Program-made: the position numbers and the translations under genes | Shown: positions 11,801-26,800 of the stretch, piece by piece | How positions within the stretch are numbered: position 1 is the stretch's first letter | Layout: every line of letters starts with the position of its first letter | The notes under the pieces: model-generated | Database searches by the model: none | What the model was told of the DNA's origin: nothing | The model's input: the letters and a program-made list of their open reading frames with translations, nothing else | NCBI GenBank assembly: GCA_025084515.1 | Contig: JAJAGP010000019.1 | Location: forward strand, 1,252,627 to 1,316,626 | DNA: 64,000 nt | Source of the DNA: Ancistrus triradiatus | Lineage: Eukaryota; Chordata; Actinopteri; Siluriformes; Loricariidae | Reading direction: 5' to 3'

Positions 11801-14800
11801 AAGGTTGCCTGAGACTGACCAGTACTCATTATGATTGTGGTAGCCTGGCGGTTAAGGTACTGGACTATGGACCACAAGGTCCAGGGTTCAAATCCCAACT
11901 CTGCCAATCTGCCACTGTTGGGTCCTTGAGCAAGACCCTTAACCCACAATTGCTTGGATTGTAAAATTGTACCAATTGTAAGTCGCTCTGGATAAGGGCG
12001 TCTGCTAAATGCTGTAAATGTAAATGATTGGTTAAATGTGTGTTGTTCAATTCTGTGCTGAAAAACCATAGAAAAAGTTTATTTTTTAAAGCAAATGGTG
12101 CATTCAGCAGAATGACTTGTAAATACCTGCAAATAATGAACATTTTAGAGTAGTGCACATGGCAGCAGCATTTATTTTTTGTTTTTAAACCCAGTGCCAG
12201 TTAAGAACTGCTAGTTGTAATGTAGAAAAACTTTCACTACATTTTCTCCACTATTTTTGAATATCATGAGCACAGATATCGAGCGGTGCCTATTATCCCA
12301 AACTGGCATTAACTAACCAGTACTTAGAATTTATGAAAAGTGAGAACACCGTGGTGAAATATTTGACTTGCCTGTGTTAGGATTTGAAGTCAACCTCGAC
12401 TGGTAGAAGCTCTGCATGAGCAGCCAGCTGATTCGCTCACCTTTCCCCTTCTTAACGATGGTACTGATGATATCATTGAGACCCAAGAGTGGGATCCTGC
12501 CTTTGGAACTTAAGTAGGCCAGAATAAAGGCAGTTTTCTCCACATTGGCCTGTAGAGGTCACCACAAAACAATCAGAGCAGTGTAGTCCATTCCCAACTA
12601 CACATTGTTCATGAAACAAGAACTGTGCCTTTGCAATGCAGCACACCAGTGATAAATGCACTCATTTCCCACAGCCTCTCAGTTTCTGTACGCTTCTCAG
12701 TTCCCTGCTCTCTTCTGAAATACCAGCTCCCATCATAAATACAGCAGGACATGTAGTGTGCTGTCACATAAAAGGCAGCTTCTCATTCCATAAATGTGTT
12801 TGTGAAAGAATGACAGAGAAAATGGGATAGAGGGAGAGGCTGAGTAAATCAATGCAGCTCTAGTGTGAAATAAGATTTTACAAACCTTACATAGTAAAAT
12901 AAATAAAAAATAATATGTGGTGGTCAATGTTGATATGAAATAAATCTGTGTATTGAAAACTCTGCGGTTATTTTGGCTTTTGAGTCAATACCAGTACACT
13001 ATAGTATCCTATATAGCATTGCTAAGTACCGTACGTAAAATGGTGTATGGGCAGCGTCCAGATCATTTAATGTGCAATTTCACAACGTATTGTGTACTTT
13101 AAGCGACAAACCCAGATCCTATGGGACTGCTGTTTCTGGCTGTAGACTCTTACTGAATAAGTGAATAAGTTTGATCAAGAAAAACAGTTACACGTGTACT
13201 ACATATATTATATTAACCAAACGGTGGGTAGTATAATGTCTTGGGATAGGCTGTTATTTTTAGGGTTTATTAAAATATGACATAAAGCAGCCTGTTTTTA
13301 ATCTAAACACTTGACCAAGCATAAGATTTCCCAGTTCGTCAAGTCAGTACCTCAGTGACTTTAACAATCCTGTCGATTTCTGCATCGTTCATTTCAGACA
13401 AACAGGAACAGATACCTTCGTAGAGATTCACCTCATTTGCCTAGATGTATAAAGAAAGGCAACAAACAGTAAAGCATTTGACACCTGAAGGACCTGAAGA
13501 CATGCTTTTGTCTATTATCCTATCATATAGACATAACGCAACATATACTATATAGCCAAGAGTTTGTTACGACTATCAAGACACATGTATTAGGTCATAA
13601 CATTATAACCACCTGGTCAGTAACGATTTTTAGGTAGGTGTTTTGTATCAAGTTCACAATTTACATCCACACGATGAACCCAGATTTTCTCAGTGGAACA
13701 TTACCACTACACCCTGTTTCAGGTTCGTGGTTTGTCCTTCCTCCTCCTGCTAAAGACACTCAGGTGTTCACTCCTGAACATTTCTCCCACCCCCAACACA
13801 TCAACTATAAGAACTGACTATTCATAAATGCACTCATTTCTCACAGCCTCTCAGTTTCTGTACGCTCCTCAGTTCCCTGCTCTCTTCTGAAATACCTGCT
13901 CCCATCATAAATACAACAGGACATGTAGTGTGCTGTCACATAAAAGGCAGATTCTCATTCCATATATGTGTTTGTGAAAGAAAAACAGAGAAAGTGGGAT
14001 AGAAAATCAATGCTGCTCTAGAGTGACATAAGATTTTGACACTTACTGTAATGAGATAACATTATTTGTTACTTCCGTCTGTGCATGGTTTTAACCTATT
14101 AACTGATCGGAGCATGTACTGCATCATTAAATGCCTGATGGTGCAACTGCTTTATACACAAGAAACATGTGGGAATTATGATAAGACAAAAATCTGTCTT
14201 AAACATCTTATTGACGCCTGAGTGACAGAAAACTACTACGAGAAAACCCTTGTGACACCTGCTGAGAGAAAAGACAACTGCAGTATTGAAAAAGCAGAAA
14301 CAACAACGTTCCTTTGGGTTTTGGTTAAGTGTTTTAAGAATTATAAAGGATCAAATGATAAGAATTGCTTTACTGTACAGTGCTGTACTAAATGTTTTCA
14401 TATTCTGTTTTCATTAATATTATTATAAAATAAAAGACTATGTGACTATTGTAATGTCCGGTCAATGTCCATTTTGGTCAGCGTCCTGTTTCACATAATG
14501 TAATGCAGATGGTAAACCGTGCATACCTGTACTAATTTTGTTTTTAAAATCAATTATTGTTAAGTGTACTACTTACTCCAAAGGATTAAGCTGCAGTTAA
14601 ATGCATGTGGTTAAAAGCTCTATCCACTAGAGTGCAGGCCAGAGCCAAAAAGGGTTTGAATGAGCACCTGTAAAAGGCCACACTAAATACCATACTACAG
14701 GCTGTCAAATGCCATGCATGACAAGACAGCATTTGTGCACTGGTTTCTAAAGGGGATCCTCAAGACTCAAGTATAAATTCTTGGGTGCAGGCATAAGGGT

Positions 14801-17800
14801 GCCCTGGATGGGATGCCAGTTCATTGGATGAGTGGCAGCGGCCGCTGACCACCTCTCTCTCAGACAAAGCCGACTGAGCCTGTATGTGATTAGAATGTAC
14901 CTCTGATGCTTCACCTGTTGTTTAAAATTGACAGCCCTAACTATGGTCAGGTTGAATCAGTGGTCAAGGCTCTGGACTACTAATTGCAATGGTGCAAGAT
15001 AAAATCTATTAAGCCATCACTGTTTAACCTTCAACTGCTCATCCTATTTGTATACAGTGGGGCAAAAAAGTTTTTAGTATTTGGGATCATTGTCATGCTG
15101 GAAGACCCAGCCACGTTCCCATCTTCAATGCTCTCACTGATGGAAGGAGGTTTTGGCTTAAAATCTCACGATACATGGCCTTGTTCATGGCCTTCCCTTA
15201 ACACGGATCAGTCGTCCTGTCCCCTTTGCAGAAAAACAGCCCAAAAGCAGCATGTTTCCACCCCCATGCTTCACAGTAGGTATGGTGCAACTCGGCATCC
15301 TTCTTCCTCCCAACATGACGAGTTGAGTTTTTACCAAAAAGTTCTATTTTGGCTTCATCTGACCACATGATATTCTCCAAATCCTCTTCTGGATCATCCA
15401 TGTGCTCTCTGGCAAACTTCAGACGGGCCTGGACATGTACTGGCTTAAGCAGGGGGACACGCCTGGCACTGCAGAATCTGAGTCCCTCTCGGAATAGTGT
15501 GTTACTGATGGTAGCCTTTGTTACTTTGGTCCCAGCTCTCTGCAGGTCATTCATCAGGTCCCTCTGTTGTAGTTCTGGGATTTTTGCTCACTGTTCTCAT
15601 GATCATTTTGACCCCACGGGATGAGATCTTGCGTGGGGCCCCCAGATCGAGGCAGATTATCAATGGTCTTGTGTATGTCTTCCATTTTTTTACAATTGCT
15701 CCCACAGTTGATTTATTCACACCAACCTGCTTGAATATTGTAGATTCACTCTTCCCAGCCTGGTGCAGGTCTACAATTTTCTTCCAGCTCTTTGGTCTTG
15801 GCCATGGTTGAGTTTGGAGTCTGACTGTTTGAGGCTGTGGACAGGTGTCTTTTATACAGATAATGAGGTCAAACAGGTGCCATTAATACAGGTAACGAGT
15901 GGAGGACAGAAGAGCTTCTTAAAGAAGAGGTTACAGGTCTGTGAGAGCCAGAAATCTTGCTTGTTTGTGGGTGACGAAATACTTATTTTCCACCATGATT
16001 TACAATTAAATTGTTTAAAAATCCTACAATGTGATTTCCTGGACTTTTTTTCTCATTTTGTCTCTCATAGTTGAAGTGTACCTATGATGTCTATTACAGA
16101 CCTCTCTCATCTTTCTAAGTTGGAGAACTTGCACAACCAGTGGCTGACTAAATATTTTTTTGCCCCACTGTATCACTTTGAATAAGTGTGTCTGCTAACT
16201 GCTGTAAATAAATAAATAACACTGATATTCATATTCTCTATGTTCATTCATTCATTCACTTCCTTATCCAATTATTTTTTATATTCTCTATTTATATTAT
16301 TGTGGAAACGTTTAACTCGCTGTGGCGACCCCTGATAAAGGGAGAAGCCAAAAGAAGAAGAAGATATTATTTATTACACTTTCTTTAAATATCTTCTCTC
16401 TTTTAATTTTTTATATTTAGCTTCTAACATATTACTAAGTTTTAATACTTACTACAAACTAGTTACTATTTTACAAACTTAATTTTGCAAACTTAATTAG
16501 GTAACTTTTAATAGTTAATTTAATTCATACAATTTATTCTGTGTAAGGAGGATGAGTCCCTTTTTGAGTCATGATCTGCCCATGGTGTCTTCCTTATAAC
16601 ATTTAGGGAGTTTTTCTTTTCCACTGTCACCCTAGGCTTGCTCAGTTAGGGCTGTTGGCCTAGATGGTTACTAAAGCCGCAGTTAGACAATGCTCCACTG
16701 TAAAAATGCTATATAAATATGACTTCATCCTCTATGAAAAGATCCAGAAAGTTAAAATATAGCAAAGGACTGTCTGTTCATACCTTTATTTGATCTGGTA
16801 AAAGGTGGAAAATCTTCTCTGTGGCGGAGCACAGAATGGTCCAGCAATTCTGGGCTGGGTTGGGCAGGGCCATAGCCTTTGCCATGCCATGAAGAACGGA
16901 GACACAGAGAGGAAGACCGAGAGCTCGGCGTTCTACATTAAACTGTTGCACTGCCAAACTCTCCACGTAGACCTGCAGCTTATCATCTGCCACATGCTTC
17001 ATCCACGAATACAGACACTCATACAGGAAAGCTCTAGTGCGTAACTATAGGTGGAAGAACAGTGACAACTCATAATTGGGATGTAATTAAGCTCATAAGA
17101 ATAGCATCTCATAATTGGAATGCATAAATAGGGTAAACATGACGATACATACACATATATACACTGGTATTAGACTATTTGGTTATCCTCTTTTTGTTAG
17201 AACAGGCAAATATATCAAATAAATTGAGTACTGTGCAAAAGTCTTAGGCCACCATTAGATTAGATAAACCATTGTTTTAGTGATGGTATAATGACCATAT
17301 ATAATTATTTCTCAGTCTCTCTATCAGAATACAACCAGAAAACACAGGATTTTTTTATGCTGCATTAAAAAACTGAAACAAACAAACAAACAAATAAAAA
17401 AACAGAAAACAGATTCTACATGTTACAGTGACAAGTATTTACTGTGACCTCCTTAAAAACACTTGAGCAATAGCAGCTTCGGGATCCCAAGATGCCCCTT
17501 CTACAGTCCAAAGAAGCTTGATCAGGGATCTTTCTGGAAGACTAGAGGCTAAAGCTCACAAAGACGGGAATGAAGATCAGTGAAAGGGAGTAGTATGGAG
17601 TGATGAATCAAAGTTTGATTTTTAGGTCCCATTGGCAACAATATATGGTCATTATACCATTGCTAAAACAACACATCTAAGGATAGCACGAGACTTTTGC
17701 ACAGTATTGCATATGCACTGGAATTGGACAGTTTGGTTAAATGTGTTTGCTAATTCTATGTTCATTAGAACAGGGACATGTATTACAGAAATACATCACA

Positions 17801-20800
17801 AATACACATTATTGCTTGGCTAATAAGCACTCACACTAAGGCTGTGGACCAGTGGAGGTCCGAGCCACACGCCCAAGAATAGCGAGGCACTGGAGGAAGT
17901 CTGACTCTGACTGGCAGCTAGTTCCAAACAGTGATGCTGCACGTCCTCACCTAGAGAGGGCACAGTGGAGCAGGAACATGCTCTCATCTCAGCAGTTTAA
18001 AAAAGAACATACTGGTACATAAACTGATCAGTGATAGTGCAATTTTCCTTTTATGGCACATTTCTAGATATTTCAACCAGCTGTCTGCTTAAACTGGACA
18101 CCAAAGTCTGTATTTTTGCACAACAAATCCAAATATGTTTTCAGAAGTTCTCCAGTTTGGTCTCTCCTTAAGCAGCAGTTCCCTGTCAGTTGCAGGGTAG
18201 AACTAGAAGGCGCAGTATCATTTCCACTCTGTCATTAAAGTTGTGCTTTTAAAGCATTGTGCTGATACCTCAACAATCTCTAAATGCCATGGAACCACAT
18301 ACATAGTGAAGATTCTTTCTACTTCATCTGCAGTGAGTTGACATTCAAATCTCAAAAACAGCCTTTCATACCCTTAAAAAGGCTATATAAATTACTTTGA
18401 TGGTACAGTGGGTGAATAGAATCAAAAGCAGAGAACAACATGTACATAATAACTCTATTTTATGAATAAGTGATATACACTTATTGTAAAATTTAAATGT
18501 TATGGCAATTAAAAATAATGCCTGAGAGAAAAAGTTTAAAAACAAACTTGTATTCAGCATAAACAATTACTATAAGCTCTCATTTAGTTTGTGGCACAAA
18601 TATAGACTTTGAATAGAAACTGGAACCCTAGCCAATCACTGTTGTTCCCCCTTTTAGATATGAACTCTCCTTTCGACATTCCCCTTTAAACTTCTAAGAT
18701 TAGAACATGCCTACACGGAGGAAACGTGGCTTTCTATCCACCATCTTTGTCAGCGCCCCCAACGGCCACTGACCCTCTAATGGTCAATTGTGAATGTGGA
18801 GCGACTAGCAAGGCCGGAGGCAGCATTAAGTCCCTTTGTGGTGATGAGCTAGAGTATCTGACTTTTGCCCCTCCTGTTGTTGTTTCTGCATAAAATACTG
18901 TAATAAAAACCCCAAAATGTTATAAGCAGACCACATAGTACAAAAAAATACCTGACGTACAAAACAAATACAAATACAGTACGCTAAAATGGTACTAATT
19001 CATTCCTCTTTTTCCTGAATTTTTTTTTTCTCATTATACACACTGCTTATCATTTCATGTTATATGCAGAATGTGTGAAAAAAAAAACTAATAATGAAAG
19101 TTTGAGGTCATAAGAAAGTTTACCAAAGTTGAGTCTCATCAGGGGTGAGAGGATGGCACTCCAGTTTACAGGTGGATATTGGAAGCTAGCACCTACTGTG
19201 GCAAGAGGAGCCAGTACTACCTTTAGCTGATGAGGTGGAACGACCTCAGGTCCTACAAAGCATACAAACGTTAGATATTCCTGCTTACAAGTTCAAGATG
19301 AAGGTTATGTGTTGGATGCAACAAATTCAGTGTCAAGCCCAGCACCCATTACCTTTCCTTCCTGCTTCAAGAAGGAAGTACACTGATGCTCTGATGATAC
19401 TCTTCTCTGGAAGGTAGCTGAAGTCTTGAGGCACTGGATGAAATGGTAAAAGTAAAATGAAGTGTGTGAATGGAATAAAAACAAGCAGAGAGATTGCTTT
19501 TCAATAACCAGTTTCTTACTATTTGTTCTTATCTAATTCCTAGCACTAGCTAAGAGCTAACAAATTTGGGAGAGTGAGTTCCAAAACAAAGTCTATTCTA
19601 TAAACTATCCTATATTCCTTCCCAGGGACCAGTACCAAATATGTTGCCTATGCTTCTTCAGATGCAATCTTCTGACAATACAGTGAAAGCACTGCTATTG
19701 GGATCCCATCCTGTTTTATGAGAAATGTCTTGTGATTTTAATTGGAAGGTGAAATGAATGCATGCTGATCATTCTAGATTTTAAACATCAAAACTAGAAT
19801 GCATCCTTTTTGTGACTAAGGTCTGTGCATTTTAACTTTCCTAAAATGCTTAAAATATGAAATCTTAAATGACTGGACTACTTATTTTTAAACTTTATGC
19901 CAGTCATTCTTCCATACAGAATGCGACTCGTTTCAGCTGAAAACTGATTCATGATTCACAATTCAATACACAGTGATTCAGTGACTCAGGTTCACAATAG
20001 CTCTTGCTCAGAGAGCATGTCCACTGTGTTTGTGGTTTTTCTTTGTTTGCTTTTACATCTTCAGTACTGTATTCTTAGTGCAAATATGTCTCCACTGGTC
20101 CTAAAAAGGTTAGTTTATAAGAGCCAACCAATAGCAAAACAGGAATTGAATGCTCCAGAACACAGGCTGCAGTTAGCTTAGAAGCTATGCTAGTGCTAGC
20201 TATGCTAGTTCACCAATAGAGTAAGTGTTTTGCTTTTACTTTTCACTTTCAAGCCATTACTCACTAAAGTGCATGATATTTTTCAACACTTTATTTTAAA
20301 ATAAGCTTTGTGTTAATGATACTGGCTGACAGTAGGTTAATGTAAGTGCTTTAAACATTAACTTACTTATCATTACTTATTATATGCTCTGCAATAAACA
20401 CAGTACAGACTACACTGAACTCATCGGGTCATAATACATGTAACTTATGATAGATTTGTTGGAACATATCCCCTTCGTAAATCAGGAAGAACATGTACAA
20501 TGCAAGTCCATGAATACATAGTATGCCTTACACAGTGTGGATTTTCTGGGGGTCTGGAACAGATTGATTCAATTTACATTATTTCTTATGGGAAAAATTA
20601 GCTTGAGTCTCGTCATTTTAGCCTTCTGGAACAAATTAACGATGAGAACCGAGGTACCAAAGTATAAAGCACTCGAAGAACCGTTTTGCTCTTTTTAATC
20701 ACCTGCGCACAATGACAGAAAAAAGTAACTGACTGAATGAATATTAGTTATCCAAACCATTTTCTGGCACAAGGTGTACTAACGCCATTTTGTAGCATAA

Positions 20801-23800
20801 ACAGTCTTTAGACACAATAAAGACATCAAGTCTTTGACACTAATCTAAATAAATAAAACGTATACACCAATCAGCCAAAACAATAAAACCACACATAGAA
20901 AGAAAAACAAACAACATTGATTATCTCATTGCAACAACATGCTAAGCTCTGAGATACATTACACAGTAAGCATACAGCAGGTTCTCATAGCTGATGTAAT
21001 GGATGTCGGAGAAACATTCAGGACACCTTGTGACTTTAACAACAGACAAATTGCCATGGCCACATGACTTTGTTAGAGCATCTCCTAAACGACCAGGCTT
21101 ATGGTGTGCTCCGGGTCAACCCTAACCTACTGACAGTGGTCCGAGTAGGGACAAATCACAAACCAAGCAAAGGCTCTCCAGTGCATGAGAGCAAAGTATC
21201 CTATACCATCTAGTCTGAATGGAGAGAAGAGCCACCGTGGTACAAGTCACAAACATTTATTGCAAGGGTGTGTGACAACTGAACATTGGAGCACTGGAAA
21301 AAGGTGGTCCTATCAATCTCGTTTTATTTTCCACCATACAGATGGTCGGGTATGTGGGCACCATTTACCTGGAGAAGTGATGGCACCAGGTTGCACACTG
21401 GGTAAAGGACAAGCTGGTGGACTGAGCGTAATGCTCTGGGTACTGTTCTGCTGGGAAGCCCTGGGTCCAGGCTTTTATGTGGTTGTTAATATGACTTGTA
21501 ACTCCGACCAAACATTTTAATGTGTGGCTGATCAGTGGAGAGTGACATTATTTTGGTAGCTGGGACTGTGATGGTACATTGGTTTAAGTTTTGGACGACG
21601 GGCCAGATGAAATAGGGTTCAAGTCCTTGCACAGTCAAACTTCAAGTGTTGGACATTTGAGCAAGGTCCTAAAAGCACATATGCATGAAGTGTACATTGT
21701 AGCCCTGTATCAAACGTAGGGGTGTTTGCCCAATCACTACATGTAAATGTAGTAAGAGCTTACCTGCAGTTCGGCTGTGACTGCTAGACATTTGAGCCAA
21801 ATGCAGATGAGCCACCAGACATGCCCCGTTCGACTGAAGACCTATTGTTCCTGAGTAAGAGATGATCTGAAAGCAACAGTAAAACAAAAGAAAAATTACT
21901 GGATATAATAGTACAACACCTTATGTTACACATTAAATATTACCACAAATACAGTACTGTACAGAAGTCTTAGGCCACCTTTAAATTTTTTTAGCAATGG
22001 TATAACGACCATACATAACATATGGTTGACGACTGGACAAAAAATTCAAACTGGCATTTGTCACTCCATAATACTCTTTTCCACTGATCTTCATTCCAAT
22101 CTTTGTGAGCTTTAGCGCATCTTAGACTTTTCACCCTTTTCCCATTCTGAAAGAGTTTCACGGCAGCTGCCCTTCCAAAAAGACCATTCCTGATCAAGCT
22201 GCTTTGGACAGGTCAACTTGGCATCCTGATGAAGTTGCCAGACGCTGCCTTTGGTCAGGTGTAAGGGGAGGTCACACTAAATACTTGTTCCTGTAGCAAA
22301 TATAAGCAGTTTTTAACTGATGCTTTTAACAAATGTCCTGTATTGTCTGGTTGTATTGTAAAAAAGAGAAAACGTGGTCATTATACATTTGGTAAAAACA
22401 ATGGTATATCTAATCTAATGGTGGCCTAAGAATTGTGCACAGTACTGTATATCAATTAAACAGAAAGATGGCAAAAAAAATGAAGCATGTCACCTGTGTA
22501 ATGGCTCTTATGACCTCGTTTAATCTGTTCTGTTGCTGAGGGGATTGTTCTGATTCACTGTTAAGCTGCAGGAGGCATAGGAAAAAACACATTATGCAAC
22601 TATTGCCAACTGTGGCAAAGACAGCTACAGAACCTTCGATTCGATACAAGAATAATGCTTTACATTTACTACCATATCAAGAGGTCAGTAAATTCTTTTT
22701 ATCGCAACAATATAACTGACTGCATTATTAATATTACAGTGCAGAAGATTCCCAGGAGAGGACAATGATGCTGCATTATGCTTTGTTTCTTTATTACACA
22801 TACTGCTTTGTGAAAGCACAATATGATTTCTGGTTTATAGCACTTTCAGCCTAGCAGGAAGCATTCTAAAAGCACTATCTGGCAGATGGATTCCATTAAG
22901 TGGTCTGCAGATGCAACTTGCACTAAGATTAGTCATTTCCATCATTTCCATTCGTCACAATGAAGATCAGACCCTGAAATTAAACTCTGAATGCATTAAA
23001 ATGTACTTTGAGCTACACACTCGGGTCTACAGTAAATTAAGGGCTCATTTAGGTGCATGTTTTCATTGTTTGGGCTGCTTTGTAATCAGAGACAGCCACA
23101 AGGATTTCGCTGCACACTGGGAGAAAATCCTCATTTCACTCCCGTTGTCAAGTTCTGCCGTTACTATGGAGACACTTCCTGGCTGCCATCCAAGTAGGGT
23201 GGCATTTGCATTTAAATGGGTGAGGCAGCTCTGTGTGTGTGTGTGTAAAGTGGGTGGGAACTGAGGGGTGTAATTTGCCACACAAAGCCCAAGTTGGCAC
23301 AGGTGTGTGTTTTAAAAAAAGGACAGCACCAGTACGAGACTGGCATTTAAGGCTGGCACCATTTCTTGTAGGCAGTGCCTAAGCTGGTGATAATGACCCT
23401 GGTGATGAAAGGGCAAATGAGCAGGTAGTAAAGAGCTGTTTATTTGGATTTAAAAGTCATTTGTAAGCCAGGCTGTAGTAGAATCAATAAAAGGAACAGA
23501 ACAATAACGCTTTTAAGTGGCATGCAAAAGGGCCTGAATGGATTTTAATTGAAGTCATGGACGCACACACAGCACAAAAGCAGCACTTTCCAGCTAAATC
23601 GGTCTATGTTTCATACCAGCACTAATTGATACCTACTAACACACACCATTCATTTGACACAACTCTCAACATTCACGACAATATAACACCTTTCTGCAGT
23701 GAGTGATGTTTGTGGGAGCTCACCTGAAGGAATGCAGTCTCAGATCCTACCAATGCAACCACTCCATTGAGAGCAGCCAGTCTCTGCATGGTTGGACAGC

Positions 23801-26800
23801 CCTGATAGAGGCAGGTGGAGAACAAGGACAGGAGAATATGATTAAAATCAAGATCTGTCCACTTGAGAAGCTCCATTACTTTTACATTTACAGCATTTAG
23901 CAGATGCCCTTATCCAGAGCGACTTACAATTGGTACAGTCTCACAATCCAAGCAATTGTGGGTTAAGGGTCTTGCTCAAGGACCCAACAGTGGCAGCTTG
24001 GCAGAGGTGGGATTTGAACCCTGGACCTTCTGGTCCAGAGTCCAGTACCTTAACCGCTAGGCTACCACAGTCCCCACACTCCATGAAATGAGAGCTTTCA
24101 CTGTGCCCGCTTAACATGAACACACAATCCAGTTACTGCAAATTTAGCAGTGATGTATATTACTTCACTCTCTACTGCAGTTTCCACTCGGTGCTGACGA
24201 ATGGTACGGCTAAATATTTACGGTAGGAAATGCTTGAATGTCACTGCATATGTTTATATGTTCAAAAGCATGTGGAAGCTGCTATTTGGACAATATGTCA
24301 CCATAACAACTACACACATTTAAGTAACCTCATAATTTTATAAATATCATCTATAATGGCAGTATCTCTGTTCTTGTCATTTGCTCGGTACTAGGCTCAC
24401 TTGCTTAAACTTGAATGAGTGGAGCCGCACGAGTCGTTTCAGCTGAAATCACAATTGCTCAGTGAAGACCTCCGCTGTGTTTATCATGTTTTCTTTATTT
24501 TTATACCTACAGTACTGTATTCTCAGTGGATGCAAGTCTTCATGGGTCCTAAAAAGGTTAGTTTATAAGAGCCAACTGAAAGCAAAAACAGGAATTGAAT
24601 GCTCCAGAACATGGGCAGCTATTCCAGCACCCAGAGTTCAACAACACAGTAAGTGTTTTGCTTTTACTCTTCACTTTCAATCCATTACTCTGTAAATTAC
24701 ATGATATTTTTCAACACTAATATAAAATAAGCTTTGTTTTAATCATTTTGGCCAACTGCAGATTAATGTAAGTGTTTTAAACATTAACTTACTGATCATA
24801 GTATCCTTTCCATATCCCTGCTATGATACAGTATAGACCGCTCCACCAAGCACTCATTAAAGTCATTGGTTCATTATACATATATATGATAGATTTGTCG
24901 GAACATATCCCCATCGTATATCAGGGAGCACTTGTGCAATACAAATCCAGTAATACATACAGTGGTGCTTGAAAGTTTGTGAACCCTTTAGAATTTTCTA
25001 TATTTCTGCATAAATATGACCTAAAACATCATCATTTTCACACAAGTCCTAAAAGTAGATAAAGAGAACCCAGTTAAACAAATGACACAAAAATATTATA
25101 CTTGGTCATTTATTTATTGAGGAAAATGATCCAAAATTACATATTACTGAGTGGCAAATGTATGTGAGCCTTTGCTTTCAGTATCTGGTGTGACCCCCCT
25201 TCTGCAGCAATAACTGCAACTAAACGTTTCCTGTAACTGTTGATCAGTCCTGCACACCAGCTTGGAGGAATTTTAGCCCATTCCTCCGTACAGAACAGCT
25301 TCAGCTCTGGGATGTTGGTGGGTTTCCTCACATTAGCTGCTCACTTCAGGTCCTTCCACAACATTTCGATTGGATTAAGGTCAGGACTTTGACTTGGACA
25401 TTCCAAAACATTACCTTTATTCTTCTTTAACCATTCTTTGGTAGAACGACTTGTGTGCTTAGGCTCGTTGTCTTACTGCATGACCCACCTTCTCTTGAGA
25501 TTCAGTTCATGGACAGATGTCCTGACATTTTCCTTACAATTCTCTGATATAATTCAGAATCCATTGTTCCATCAGTGATGGCAAGCCGTCCTGGCCCAGA
25601 TGCAGCAAAACAGGCCCAAACCATGATACTACCACCACCATGTTTCACAGATGGTATGAGGTTCTCATGCTGGAATGCAGTGTTTTCCTTTCTCCAAACA
25701 TAACACTTTTCTTTTAAACCAAAAAGTTCTATTTTGGTCTCATCCGTCCACAAAACATTCTTCCAATAGCCTTCTGGCTTGTCCACGTGATCTTTAGCAA
25801 ACTGCAGACGAGCAGCAATGTTCTTTTTGGAGAGCAGTAGCTTTCTTCTTGCAACCCTGCCATGCACACCATTGTTGTTCAGTGTTCTTCTGATGGTGGT
25901 GGACTCATGAACATTAACATCAGAAAATGTGAGAGGCCCTCAGTTGGTTAGAAGTTGCCCTGGGGTTCTTGCCAACTATTAGACGACTTGCTCTTAGAGT
26001 GATCTCTGTTGGTCGACCACTCCTGGGGAGGGTAACAATGGTCTTGAGTTTCCTCCATTTGTACACAATCTATCTGACTGAATTGGTGGAGTCCAAACTC
26101 TTTAGAGACTGTTTTGTGACCTTTTCCAGCCTGATGAGCATCAACAACTCTTTTTCCATCTTTGTCTCATATGTTTGACTGGGTTCTTTTTATTTACTTT
26201 CAGGACTTGTGTGAAAATCTGATAATGTTTTAGGTCAAATTTATGCACAAATTGAAACTTCTAAAGGGCCCACAAACTTTCAACCATCACTGTATAATGC
26301 CTTATACAGTGTGCATTTTCTGGGGGTCTGGAACGGATTCATTCAATTTACATTATTTCTTATGGAAAACTTTCTCGGTTCTCAACAAGCCTTCTGCACT
26401 TTGTAGTCCTTAATCCTAATCAAAGTACAACTAATGCTCATGTCTGTATTTTTGTGAAAAATGCTTGAAATATGTCCTTTATTAGTCATAGATCCAGGAG
26501 TAAAATATTTATTTCTAAGTGCTGCTTATGGTTTTAACGAATGAGTTTCCTGAACATTAAATTGGAGCACTAAAGTACTATGCACATCCAGTTATCTCAG
26601 TAAAATAGTGAAAGAACTCATTTCTATAAAATATTATAGCTGTGCGACCATAAGTAAAATGCATATTAGTGCTATCAATCCTTAAAGTTTCAGGGTTTGA
26701 ATAATACCTCGGCCAACAGTATTTTGGTCCATGCAGAAAGAAGGCGAGGGTGGAGGTCCTCAGCTTTGCCGTGGCCACAAGAGGAGAGTCCATACACAAT

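Noticed and set aside
11836..11900. tRNA-like sequence with A- and B-box motifs (also at the other SINE heads)
   Set aside because: It is followed by the SINE body and L2-like tail and repeated seven times; no clover-leaf with a sensible anticodon arm is needed to explain it.
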